A stretch of 64,000 nucleotides of DNA from an uncultured Sphingomonas sp. (GTDB lineage Bacteria > Pseudomonadota > Alphaproteobacteria > Sphingomonadales > Sphingomonadaceae), in contig NZ_CAJYHX010000033.1 of NCBI RefSeq assembly GCF_913774285.1, positions 62,001 to 126,000 on the forward strand. The letters run 5' to 3'. A model generated the notes under the pieces. It made no database searches, had not been told where the DNA came from, and saw only the letters and a program-made list of their open reading frames with translations. A program made the translations under genes and the position numbers. Positions within the stretch are counted from its first letter, which is position 1. Each line of letters begins with the position of its first letter. Below are positions 9,152 through 16,460 of the stretch, in pieces.

Positions 9152-9676
9152 ATGCGCAGAGTTTCCATCGTACAGGGCGAGAACGCGGTCATCGCGGAGC
9201 CCCATGTCATGATTTCGACCCTGCTCGGGAGCTGCGTGGCCGCATGCCTCTACGACCCGGTCGCCAAGGTTGGAGGCATGAACCACTTCCTGCTCGGCGA
9301 GCCGGGAGCAGACCACAAGGTCTCGAATTCGGACATGGCACGGTACGGCGTGCATGCGATGGAACTGCTGATCAACAGCATGATGGCCAAGGGCGCGCTG
9401 CGCCCGCGGCTGCAGGCCCACCTGTACGGTGGCGCCAATATCATCTCCGGCCTGGGGGGCATCGGCGCATCGAACGCCGCCTTTGCCCGCCGGTTCATGG
9501 AGACCGAAGGCATCACGATCGCGCATTGCGATCTCGGCGGCACGCTCGCCCGCAAGGTCGAGTTCCTGCCGCACGAGGGCAAGAGCCGCTGCACCAAGGT
9601 AGCGGAGCGTGTCCAGGAACGTCCGGTCGCCCCCCTGCCTGTTGCCGCCCCCGACGGAGAATTGGAGCTTTTCTGA
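9152..9676 (+). CDS. cheD: chemoreceptor glutamine deamidase CheD
   Basis: CheD deamidates receptor glutamines and binds other chemotaxis proteins. The 174-residue protein carries LLGSCVAACLYD with the catalytic Cys at C28, and GGMNHFLLG with the catalytic His at H45, followed by HLYGGANII. The last 25 residues are a loose Pro/Ala tail. It lies one base after the second cheY and overlaps the next small gene by TGATG. Confidence 0.93.
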   Translation: MRRVSIVQGENAVIAEPHVMISTLLGSCVAACLYDPVAKVGGMNHFLLGEPGADHKVSNSDMARYGVHAMELLINSMMAKGALRPRLQAHLYGGANIISGLGGIGASNAAFARRFMETEGITIAHCDLGGTLARKVEFLPHEGKSRCTKVAERVQERPVAPLPVAAPDGELELF

Positions 9677-10008
9677 TGTCGTGTCTGCCCATGTCGGAAC
9701 CGTCCCACCCCCAGGCTCTGCCCGGCTACGACCCGTTCGCGGGCGTGCTGCACAGCGTGATGGCCGGCGAGATCCGCGAAATCAGCAAGAAGCTCGAAGG
9801 CCTGGCCGAGGTGCTGGTCTGCGACGAGCATTTCGCCGCCAATTATCTCGAACAGCTCCAGGCGTTCGACTATCTGATCCAGCACGCCGACGAGTGCGTG
9901 AACCTGCTGGAGCGGATCGCGGGCGGCGAGGATTCGCTCTCGGCGATCAGCCATGTCCGCCTCGGCGCGGTCCAGGAACGCCTGCGCAACGCGCTGAAGG
10001 GACAGTAA
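9676..10008 (+). CDS. small chemotaxis-cluster protein, unknown
   Basis: A 110-residue soluble, helical, acidic protein that I do not recognise by motif. It sits between cheD and motB with a TGATG overlap to cheD and one base before motB, so it is certainly part of the operon. Its position corresponds to cheU in the Caulobacter che cluster, although I cannot show sequence similarity. The first ATG (9676) overlaps the cheD stop; another ATG at 9691 would remove five residues. Much of the protein (about 25-100) can form amphipathic helices, suggesting a protein-protein contact role. Confidence 0.7.
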   Translation: MSCLPMSEPSHPQALPGYDPFAGVLHSVMAGEIREISKKLEGLAEVLVCDEHFAANYLEQLQAFDYLIQHADECVNLLERIAGGEDSLSAISHVRLGAVQERLRNALKGQ

Positions 10009-10009
10009 C

Positions 10010-10855
10010 ATGGCCCGCGGGGGGGACGTTCGGCCGATCATCGTCAAGAAGGTCAAGAAGGTCGCGGGCGGCCATCACGGCGGCGCGTGGAAGGTGGCCT
10101 ATGCCGACTTCGTGACCGCGATGATGGCCTTCTTCATGCTGCTGTGGCTGCTCGCCAATCCGGACAAGGACCGGCTGAAGGGCCTCGCCAAATATTTCTC
10201 GCCAACCGTGGCCGATAGCGGCCCGTCGACCCCCGTCACCAACTCCGCGCCCGGCGCCGGCGGCCCGACCCGCCGCTCCGAGGCCGATCCCAGCGCCGCC
10301 AAGGGCCAGCCGACCTTTGAGGTGACCACCGCCGGTTCGGCGCGCGGCGGCACCGCCGACGTACCCGCGACGATGCGCGTCATGGCCTCCGAACTGATGG
10401 TGGCGCTGGAAGCGACGCCGCAGTCGCAGGGCAAGAAGAATGTCGACGTCCAGCAGGACCGGCAGGGCCTGCGCATCACGCTGATGGACACCGACCAGCA
10501 GCCGATGTTCAAGTCGAACACCGCCGAGCTCAACCCCTATGCGCGCACGCTGCTGACCAAGCTGGCGAAGAAGATCGCCACGGTCGGCGCGCAGATCGCG
10601 ATCGAGGGCCATACCGATGGCGCCGGCGGGCAGAGCGACGCCAACTGGGCGCTCTCCGGCGAACGCGCGCTTGCCGCCCGCTCGGCGCTCGTCGCCGGCG
10701 GCGTGACGCCCGATCGCTTCGCTGAAGTCGTCGCAATGGGTGCCACCCAGCCGGTCTATCCGGACCAGCCCAACCGCGCCGAGAACCGCCGCATCAGCAT
10801 CGTCCTCAAGGGCCAGACCTCGGCGCTGCCGAGCGACTCCAGCTTCAAGTTCTGA
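10010..10855 (+). CDS. motB: flagellar motor stator protein MotB
   Basis: MotB anchors the stator to peptidoglycan. The 281-residue protein has one transmembrane helix near residues 31-50 beginning with YADFVTAMMAFFMLLW, containing the proton-binding Asp at D33. A Pro/Gly/Thr-rich linker follows, then an OmpA-like peptidoglycan-binding domain with IEGHTDGAGG near 200 and NRAENRRISIVL near 260. It is separated from its partner motA by the whole chemotaxis gene set, an uncommon arrangement that keeps both in one transcription unit. Confidence 0.95.
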   Translation: MARGGDVRPIIVKKVKKVAGGHHGGAWKVAYADFVTAMMAFFMLLWLLANPDKDRLKGLAKYFSPTVADSGPSTPVTNSAPGAGGPTRRSEADPSAAKGQPTFEVTTAGSARGGTADVPATMRVMASELMVALEATPQSQGKKNVDVQQDRQGLRITLMDTDQQPMFKSNTAELNPYARTLLTKLAKKIATVGAQIAIEGHTDGAGGQSDANWALSGERALAARSALVAGGVTPDRFAEVVAMGATQPVYPDQPNRAENRRISIVLKGQTSALPSDSSFKF

Positions 10856-10865
10856 AGGGCGCATC

Positions 10866-11312
10866 GTGAAGAAACTGCTGTTCCTCATCGTCGCGCTGAT
10901 CGCCGGCCTCGCCGCCGGCGGGGGCACCGCCTATGCGATGGTGAAGATGCTCGGCATCGGCGCGCCCAAGCAGGAAGCCAAGGCCGAAGAAAAGGAAGAA
11001 CCCGCCAAGTTCGTGCCGACCGGCAAGGTGCTGGTGCCGCTGGTCTTCGCCGACGGACATCTGGCGGGCTATGCCGCGATGGAAGTGCAGCTCCAGGTGG
11101 ACGAAACCAAGGCCGAGTTCGTCACCCAGCGCATGCCGCTGCTGCTTCACGCCATCAACATGCGCACCTATCGCACGCCGATGGCAGCGGGTCCCGACGG
11201 CATGCTGCCCGATCTCGAAGGCTTCCGGAAACTCGTCGACGCCTCGGCCACCGAAGCCTTCGGTCCCAAGGTCGTGCGCAAGATCGCGGTCACCAACGCA
11301 AATCCGGCCTGA
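10866..11312 (+). CDS. FliL-like single-pass membrane protein
   Basis: A 148-residue protein with an N-terminal transmembrane helix (residues about 4-26, LLFLIVALIAGLAAGG), a charged Glu/Lys spacer, and a periplasmic region resembling FliL in size and pattern. The GTG start at 10866 is preceded by AAGGG eight to ten bases upstream. It follows motB by 10 bases and closes the motor-chemotaxis run. FliL-family proteins bind stators and influence their activity, so stator tuning is a reasonable guess. A separate, more canonical fliL lies before fliM at 38218. Confidence 0.6.
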   Translation: MKKLLFLIVALIAGLAAGGGTAYAMVKMLGIGAPKQEAKAEEKEEPAKFVPTGKVLVPLVFADGHLAGYAAMEVQLQVDETKAEFVTQRMPLLLHAINMRTYRTPMAAGPDGMLPDLEGFRKLVDASATEAFGPKVVRKIAVTNANPA

Positions 11313-11366
11313 GACGCGCCCCCGACATTCGTACGACTACCGAAGCGAAGCTGAACGTCCGTTCAT

Positions 11367-11374
11367 CCTATAAT
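11367..11374 (+). promoter_or_regulatory. CCTATAAT box upstream of the PilZ gene
   Basis: Exact TATAAT preceded by CC, 52 bases before the chosen GTG start. The same form is found upstream of motA and fliK. It suggests that the PilZ gene is transcribed with the flagellar set although it follows the che operon in the same direction. Confidence 0.5.
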
Positions 11375-11420
11375 ATGCATAGGGACTGCCGATGTGCAGT
11401 CGAACGGGGAGAAAGACGCC

Positions 11421-12062
11421 GTGGGCGCAGCCGAACATCAGTTTGATCACAACAGCAGCGAGCCCGGCCCCTGGGCCGCGCGTGCCCCGCGCACGGTGAC
11501 GACGCTGATGGTGGGCAAGCTGATCTGCGCCGGCGCGGGCGAACAGCTTTGCCGCGTCCGCAACATCTCCGCCACCGGCATGATGCTGGAAAGCCCCTTC
11601 CCCCTGCGCGAAGGCGACCGCATCGTCGTCGAACTGCGCGGCGGCCCCGTGCTCGAGGGCACGATCATGTGGGTGAGCGCAGGGCGTGCCGGGGTGCAGT
11701 TTCACGAAGCGATCGATGTCGAGGAGGTGCTCGCCGCTGCCAAGGGCAGCTCGCCGGCCGCGCGCCTGCGCCGCGCCGTGCCGCGCGCGCCCCGGTTCGC
11801 GGTTGCCAGCAGTGCCCGGCTGGTCTGCAACGGCGTGTCGCACACGGTGACGATGGAGAATATCTCGCAGAGCGGCGCCCGGGTGCGGCTTTCGAACCAG
11901 CCCGATCTCGACCGGGTGATGACGCTGGTCGTCCCCGGCCTGAGCCCGCGCAGCTGCACGGTACGGTGGGCCGAAGACGATTCCGCCGGGGTGGCCTTCA
12001 TCGAGATGATTCCCTATGCCGAACTTTCCGCCTGGCTGAACGAGGCACAGCCGCCGCGCTGA
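11421..12062 (+). CDS. tandem PilZ-domain protein
   Basis: Two PilZ-like beta-barrels in 213 residues. The first has RVRNISATGMML near residue 45 and GTIMWVSAGRAGVQF near 85; the second has RRAVPRAPRF then MENISQSGARVRL near 150 and VRWAEDDSAGVAF near 190. The second keeps a basic RxxxR-like stretch plus (D/N)xSxxG needed for cyclic di-GMP; the first keeps NxSxxG but its basic pair is less clear. The GTG at 11421 follows GGGGAG by 9 bases, better than the upstream GTG at 11394. As a cyclic di-GMP reader beside the motor genes it could act like YcgR as a brake, an inference from position. Confidence 0.85.
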   Translation: MGAAEHQFDHNSSEPGPWAARAPRTVTTLMVGKLICAGAGEQLCRVRNISATGMMLESPFPLREGDRIVVELRGGPVLEGTIMWVSAGRAGVQFHEAIDVEEVLAAAKGSSPAARLRRAVPRAPRFAVASSARLVCNGVSHTVTMENISQSGARVRLSNQPDLDRVMTLVVPGLSPRSCTVRWAEDDSAGVAFIEMIPYAELSAWLNEAQPPR

Positions 12063-12080
12063 GCGCGGCAGCCCCTTCCC

Positions 12081-13082
12081 TCACGCCAAGACGACCGCCG
12101 CCCGCCGGCGCCGAAGCGCGCCACCCACACCGGCGACTCCCACGATCAGCAGGATCCAGGTCTGGCTTTCGGGCACCGCGCTGATGCCCAGCTGGCGCGC
12201 CATCGCATTGGCGATCGCGAGGTGGACCTGGGTGGTCGGGTGGATTGCGTCGAAGTAGAGCGCGTTGCTGCAATTCGCGCGCTGCGGCGATCCTCCGTTG
12301 AGGATCTGGCACGGCGACGTCGTATCCAGCGTCGTCGGCAAGCCGAACGAGGCCGGCGACGCGAGCAGGGCGTGCTCGACGGCGAACAGGTCGAAGAACT
12401 CGGCGGTGACGCCGGGCTGGCTGCCGATGCCTTGGGCCGTCGCCCGCAACGCCTGGCTGATCTGCTGCGAGCGCGCGGTCAACGCGTCGAGACGACCGGG
12501 AATGCCGCCCGCGTCCGCCACCGAGCGCGGCAACAGGCCGATATCCGGCGAACCGACGATCAGGAAATGGCGCGCGCCGAGACCGTAGAGCGCGCCCACG
12601 CCGTCGCTGAAGTCGCTCAGTGCCGATCCGAAGCTCACCGGACCATCGGCAGCGAGCGTGTCGCGCACGTCATTCCCGCCGAAGGTGAGCAATACCAGCG
12701 CGTTGCTGTCGATCGGCGTGCCCACCTTGTCCCAGTACAACCCGATCTGGGAAAGGAAACTGGGGCTGCGCTCGCCCGACACCTGCTGTGCCGTGGCGCC
12801 GCCGAACGCCATGTTGAGTCCCCCGGCATAGACCGGCGTCGCCCCATGGCCGGTGATCGACAGGCTGAGATAGTCGGCGAAGTTGAAGCCGTTGGAGAAG
12901 CGGCCCCCGGCATAGCCATCGCGGGGACTGGGCACCGCCCCGCCGGTCGCGAGATAGGCGTTGCCCGAATCCACCAGACTGTCCCCGAAGACGTAGAGTC
13001 CCGAATAGCTAGGCCCGGCATGCGCCGCGACGGGCGCCAGACACAGAGAGAAGAACGCAAAGATTCGCGTAAAAGCCTTCAT
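12081..13082 (-). CDS. GDSL-type SGNH esterase with PEP-CTERM sorting signal
   Basis: A 333-residue secreted protein: signal peptide to about residue 22 (cleavage near AHA-G), GDSL block YVFGDSLVDSGN with nucleophile S35, block FGGNDVRD, and FDAIHPTTQVH with the Asp/His pair. The C-terminus is VPESQTWILL, a hydrophobic helix and RRRR, which is the PEP-CTERM signal recognised by exosortase. The enzyme should therefore be exported and sorted to the cell surface. It is transcribed opposite to the flagellar genes around it, and a perfect TTAA-N7-TTAA lies 19 to 33 bases upstream of the start. The natural ester substrate is unknown. Confidence 0.88.
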   Translation of the reverse strand: MKAFTRIFAFFSLCLAPVAAHAGPSYSGLYVFGDSLVDSGNAYLATGGAVPSPRDGYAGGRFSNGFNFADYLSLSITGHGATPVYAGGLNMAFGGATAQQVSGERSPSFLSQIGLYWDKVGTPIDSNALVLLTFGGNDVRDTLAADGPVSFGSALSDFSDGVGALYGLGARHFLIVGSPDIGLLPRSVADAGGIPGRLDALTARSQQISQALRATAQGIGSQPGVTAEFFDLFAVEHALLASPASFGLPTTLDTTSPCQILNGGSPQRANCSNALYFDAIHPTTQVHLAIANAMARQLGISAVPESQTWILLIVGVAGVGGALRRRRAAVVLA

Positions 13083-13100
13083 GACCGATCCCCTCTTTTG

Positions 13101-13115
13101 TTAACCACTCTTTAA
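13101..13115 (-). promoter_or_regulatory. CtrA-like full site TTAA-N7-TTAA
   Basis: TTAA, seven bases, TTAA upstream of the PEP-CTERM GDSL esterase gene, each half followed by CC on the plus strand. This is the textbook spacing of the alphaproteobacterial cell-cycle regulator CtrA. It is the only perfect instance I noticed in the window. Confidence 0.45.
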
Positions 13116-13241
13116 CCGACAATCGCGGTTTATCCAAGCAGTTCGTCCGGCGAACAGGTCGTGATGCAAATGGGTTGGGGCGCAATACTGCACTGCAGCA
13201 ACTATAGCACGAAGCGCCGCGGCACCCGCAGCCCCGGAGGC

Positions 13242-13661
13242 TCAGACCTGGATGTCGAGCTTCGCCAGCTCGACGCGCACCCGCACGTCGATTTCCCGCA
13301 TCAGCGCTGCCAGCTGGGGCTCGGCCGGGGTCGGCACCGTCTCGGACCATTGGACGATTTCGCGCAGGCGCGCGACGTTGGGCGTCCCCGCCACCAGTTC
13401 CTTGTGCAGCCGGTCGAGCGCATCGATGCCGCGCTCCACGTCGCGCGCCTGCTTGCGGCGGCGTTCGGCGACGGGATTGTTGGCGGCGATCGCGACCAGC
13501 ATCTGCACGCTGGTGGCCGCCACCGTACCCGGTACGGGTTGCGGAGGATGCGGCGCCGTAGCGACCTGATCCTCCATGCGGCTCGCCAGGCTGGGCACAG
13601 ACTTGGGCAACGCCGCCAGCAGGTTGCGCGCCATCATCGGTGACAGGCTGTCGATACGCAC
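13242..13661 (-). CDS. fliX: flagellar assembly regulator FliX
   Basis: FliX couples basal-body assembly to the activity of FlbD in Caulobacter. This 139-residue protein has the family pattern: a variable N-terminus, VQMLVAIAANNPVAERRRKQARDVERGIDALDRLHKEL region in the middle (residues about 52-90), and the C-terminal EIDVRVRVELAKL. It starts with GTG and is divergent from flgI, the same neighbour as in Caulobacter. Its presence implies that FlbD (27382) still has a regulatory role even though the FlbD ATPase core is altered here. Confidence 0.85.
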   Translation of the reverse strand: MRIDSLSPMMARNLLAALPKSVPSLASRMEDQVATAPHPPQPVPGTVAATSVQMLVAIAANNPVAERRRKQARDVERGIDALDRLHKELVAGTPNVARLREIVQWSETVPTPAEPQLAALMREIDVRVRVELAKLDIQV

Positions 13662-13699
13662 GAAATCAGGTCCTCGCGAGCCGTCTTGGCTCTCCTCTT

Positions 13700-13707
13700 C
13701 CTATAAG
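13700..13707 (+). promoter_or_regulatory. CCTATAAG box upstream of flgI
   Basis: CCTATAAG ends 38 bases before the flgI ATG, in the fliX-flgI divergent gap. Same form as the box before fliF. No TTGACA-like partner at the expected distance. Confidence 0.5.
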
Positions 13708-13745
13708 ACGAGTAGCGTTAATTTTCCACTTGGCCCGAGAGGTTT

Positions 13746-14849
13746 ATGTATCGTCTCTCCGCATCGTTCCTGGCGCTCGCGCTGGCCTGTTTCGGCGCGC
13801 CCCAGGCGATGGCCCAGACCCGGATCAAGGACATCGTCGACGTCGAGAATGTCCGCGAAAACCAGCTGGTTGGCTATGGCCTCGTGGTCGGCCTCGCCGG
13901 CACCGGCGACCGCATCCGCAATGCCCCCTTCACCGAGGAATCGATGCAGTCGATGCTCGAGCGGATGGGCGTTAACATCCGCGGCACGCAGATGCGCACG
14001 CAGAATGTCGCCGCCGTCTCGATCACCGCGACCATGCCCCCCTTCTCGCGCGCCGGTTCGCGGATCGACGTACAGGTCTCCGCGCTCGGCGACGCGACCA
14101 GCCTGCAGGGCGGCACGCTGATCGCCTCGTCGCTGCGCGCGCTCGACGGCGAGATCTATGCCGTGGCCCAGGGTCCGGTCGCGGTTTCCGGCTTCAAGGC
14201 GCAGGGTGCGGCGGCGAATGTCAGCCGCGGCGTCACCACCTCGGCGCGGATCGCCGGCGGGGCGATCGTCGAGCGCGAGGTGCCCTACCAGCTCCGCTCG
14301 GCCAACAGCCTCAAGCTCGCGCTGAAGAACCCGGATTTCTCCACCGCCGACCGCATCGCCCGCGCGATCAACGGTCGCTACCCCGGCGCTGCGCAGATGC
14401 TCGACCCGGCGACGGTGGAGTTGCGCCCGACCGGCCAGTTCGCCGGATCGGTGATCGATCTCGTCACCCAGATCGGCGACCTCGAGGTCAAGGTCGACCA
14501 GGTCGCCAAGGTGGTGATCAACGAAGCCTCGGGCACGGTGGTGATGAACAGCGACGTGCGGATCACGCCGGTCGCGATCGCGCAGGGCGGCCTGACCATC
14601 TCGGTCACCGAGACGCCGCAGGTCTCGCAGCCGGGTCCCTTCTCGCAGGGGCAGACCACGGTGGTGCCGCGCACCCAGGTGCAGGTGAACGACGGCAACG
14701 GCGCCAGCCTGGCGGTGATCAACGGGTCGTCGCTCAAGGCGCTGGTGAGCGGGCTCAACACGCTCGGCGTATCGCCGCGCGACCTGATCACCATTCTGCA
14801 GGCGATCAAGACGGCCGGCGCGCTCCAGGCTGAAATCGAGGTGCAGTGA
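13746..14849 (+). CDS. flgI: flagellar P-ring protein FlgI
   Basis: FlgI polymerises in the periplasm as the P-ring bushing. The 367-residue precursor has a Sec signal peptide (about 1-24, ending AMAQ) and the family pattern throughout: RIKDIVDVENVRENQLVGYGLVVGL-type N-terminus, the central NAAxV-like region, and the C-terminal LKALVSGLNTLGVSPRDLITILQAIK. Length is normal. It heads flgI-flgJ-flgN with overlapping stops and starts. GAGAGG precedes the ATG. Confidence 0.97.
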   Translation: MYRLSASFLALALACFGAPQAMAQTRIKDIVDVENVRENQLVGYGLVVGLAGTGDRIRNAPFTEESMQSMLERMGVNIRGTQMRTQNVAAVSITATMPPFSRAGSRIDVQVSALGDATSLQGGTLIASSLRALDGEIYAVAQGPVAVSGFKAQGAAANVSRGVTTSARIAGGAIVEREVPYQLRSANSLKLALKNPDFSTADRIARAINGRYPGAAQMLDPATVELRPTGQFAGSVIDLVTQIGDLEVKVDQVAKVVINEASGTVVMNSDVRITPVAIAQGGLTISVTETPQVSQPGPFSQGQTTVVPRTQVQVNDGNGASLAVINGSSLKALVSGLNTLGVSPRDLITILQAIKTAGALQAEIEVQ

Positions 14850-15160
14850 TGAACGACACGTCTCCCCTGCCCCCGGCGGCCCTTGCCGGGGCGACCACGC
14901 CGGCCAAGCCGCTGCCCAAGGTGGACGCGAAGAACGCCAAGACGGCGCAAGAGTTCGAAAGCGTGTTTCTGGGCCAGATGACCCAGCTCATGATGCAAAG
15001 TGTTCAACAAGACGAACAGTTTAGTGGTGGTAACGGCGAAGAGATCTTCCGCGGCATGCTTGCCGAGAAGCTCGGCGCCGCCATGGCGCGCCGCGGCGGA
15101 ATCGGCCTCGCGCCAGCCGTCCTCGACCAGATCCTCAAGCTTCAGCAAGGACAGAAATGA
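14849..15160 (+). CDS. flgJ: rod-binding protein FlgJ (short form, no muramidase domain)
   Basis: A 103-residue protein matching only the N-terminal rod-binding domain of FlgJ: AQEFESVFLGQMTQLMMQS followed by GGNGEEIFRGMLAEKLG and an amphipathic end. The peptidoglycan hydrolase domain of enteric FlgJ is absent, as usual in alphaproteobacteria, so a separate lytic enzyme would be required. The start ATG overlaps the flgI stop (TGATG) and the stop overlaps flgN (ATGA). Confidence 0.88.
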   Translation: MNDTSPLPPAALAGATTPAKPLPKVDAKNAKTAQEFESVFLGQMTQLMMQSVQQDEQFSGGNGEEIFRGMLAEKLGAAMARRGGIGLAPAVLDQILKLQQGQK

Positions 15161-15582
15161 TCACGCAGCTCGTCGATGCGATGCTCTCCCTCACCGCTTT
15201 GATGGAGGAGGAGAGCGAACGTTTGGCTCGCACGCCCTATATCCGTGAGCTCGGCGAGATCGCCGATGCCAAGTTGCGGCTCGCCGGCCGCATCGAAGCG
15301 GAAGTCGCGCGACTGAAGCGCGAAAATCCGGAAGACTGGCTGGAGACGCTGGAACCGGAAGCGCGCGAGAAATTGTCCGAGGCAAGCCGTGCACTGCGCG
15401 ACGCATCGGTCGTCAACTCGCGGATACTTTCGCGTCAGATCGAATTGTCTGCGGAGATGATGGCAGCGATTGCGTCGGAGGCGCAGCGTCTTACCGGCAG
15501 CCGCAGCACGACCTATAGCGCCTGTGGCGGGCTCTATGGCATGGATGCGCCTGCACCCATTTCTGTAAATGCACGTTTGTGA
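15157..15582 (+). CDS. flgN: FlgN-family flagellar chaperone
   Basis: A 141-residue helical protein with the FlgN pattern: a leading helix LVDAMLSLTALMEEESERLAR, a long charged middle helix, and a late helix with SVVNSRILSRQIELSAEMM. FlgN proteins escort the hook-associated proteins FlgK and FlgL to the export gate; neither of these is encoded in the window. The gene is coupled to flgJ by ATGA. Identification rests on pattern and position, since this family is weakly conserved. Confidence 0.7.
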   Translation: MITQLVDAMLSLTALMEEESERLARTPYIRELGEIADAKLRLAGRIEAEVARLKRENPEDWLETLEPEAREKLSEASRALRDASVVNSRILSRQIELSAEMMAAIASEAQRLTGSRSTTYSACGGLYGMDAPAPISVNARL

Positions 15583-15711
15583 AGGTATTTTTTTGATTCG
15601 TCCTGCTTCGGGATCCACGCTGCGCCGCGGAATGTTTCTGTGCCATTTCGAGCGGGAAAATCGGTGAAACACGTCAGCAAGGCACGTTAGGCCTCTGATT
15701 TATCTCGCTTT

Positions 15712-15717
15712 TATAAT
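15712..15717 (+). promoter_or_regulatory. TATAAT box in the gap before the PEP-CTERM gene
   Basis: TATAATGG in the 278-base gap after flgN, preceded by CTTT rather than CC. It lies 149 bases before the PEP-CTERM start, longer than the 30-65 bases seen for the other boxes, so it would give a long leader or may be coincidental. The rest of this gap is relatively AT-rich, and I see no gene in it. Confidence 0.3.
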
Positions 15718-15860
15718 GGTGTATTTCTCCTTAACTATACAGTGGCAAATTCCGCGCGTTCGTTTATAAAGAAAAGGACAGCGCGTATGGGAAGAAGAGG
15801 GTTCCTGCCTGAACAGATCGGGCAGCTCCCAGCGGCTGTGTATGCTTTAGGGAGGTGTGG

Positions 15861-16373
15861 ATGAACAAGCTCAAGACTCTGATGATCGCGGCTGCCACGG
15901 CGGCTGGCGCTCTTACCATGGCAGGCACTGCGCAGGCGACCACGGTCGTTTGCGTCGATTCGGCTGCAGCCGTTTGCAGCTTCGACGGCTTCGGCGGTGG
16001 CTGGAACAACGTCAAGGTCGCAAAGAAGTCGACCGCAACCCAGTCGTTCGCGCTGACGCTCAACGCGCCGGGCACGCTGAACGTGACCATCTCGTCGACC
16101 TATCTCGACCTGATCAGCCTCGAGTTCGGTGGCGTCAAGCTGACCGGCATCACCAAGGGCGACACCTACACCTTCGCGGTGACGCCGTCGAACACGCCGC
16201 AGCTGCTGACGGTGGTGATGAAGAACCCGAAGACCAAGGACTATGGCTACAGCGCGCAGCTGGACTTCGCAGCGGTTCCGGAACCGGCCGCGTGGGGCCT
16301 GATGATCGCCGGCTTCGGCATGGCGGGTGGCGCGCTGCGTCGCCGCCGTACCCCGCGCGTCGCGATCGCCTGA
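15861..16373 (+). CDS. small PEP-CTERM surface protein
   Basis: A 170-residue secreted protein: signal peptide to about residue 25 (AGTAQA), a short Cys pair (VVCVDSAAAVCSF), a predicted beta-sandwich with GTLNVTISSTYLD, and a C-terminal VPEPAAWGLMIAGFGM plus RRRR, the PEP-CTERM sorting tag. ATG 15861 has GGGAGG six bases upstream and is preferred to the GTG at 15855. It has no enzymatic motif. It lies between flgN and flgB, with its own terminator, so it is a separate transcription unit inside the flagellar region. Confidence 0.88.
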   Translation: MNKLKTLMIAAATAAGALTMAGTAQATTVVCVDSAAAVCSFDGFGGGWNNVKVAKKSTATQSFALTLNAPGTLNVTISSTYLDLISLEFGGVKLTGITKGDTYTFAVTPSNTPQLLTVVMKNPKTKDYGYSAQLDFAAVPEPAAWGLMIAGFGMAGGALRRRRTPRVAIA

Positions 16374-16401
16374 TCGCAACGCCACGGCGTTTGAAAACGG
16401 A

Positions 16402-16434
16402 AAGGGCCGCGAGCACCCGCTCGCGGCCCTTTTT
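16402..16434 (+). terminator. Rho-independent terminator after the PEP-CTERM gene
   Basis: A perfect 13-base stem (left arm AAGGGCCGCGAGC, loop ACCC) followed by a T run. It lies 28 bases after the PEP-CTERM stop. On the minus strand it is also downstream of flgB, so it probably stops transcription from both sides. Confidence 0.9.
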
Positions 16435-16460
16435 GTCGTTCCTGCCAGGCGCAGGCGGGC

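Noticed and set aside
15744..15757. GG-N10-GC sigma-54-like site before the PEP-CTERM gene
   Set aside because: Only the GG and GC dinucleotides fit; the TTGC half is absent, and such matches are frequent by chance in GC-rich sequence.
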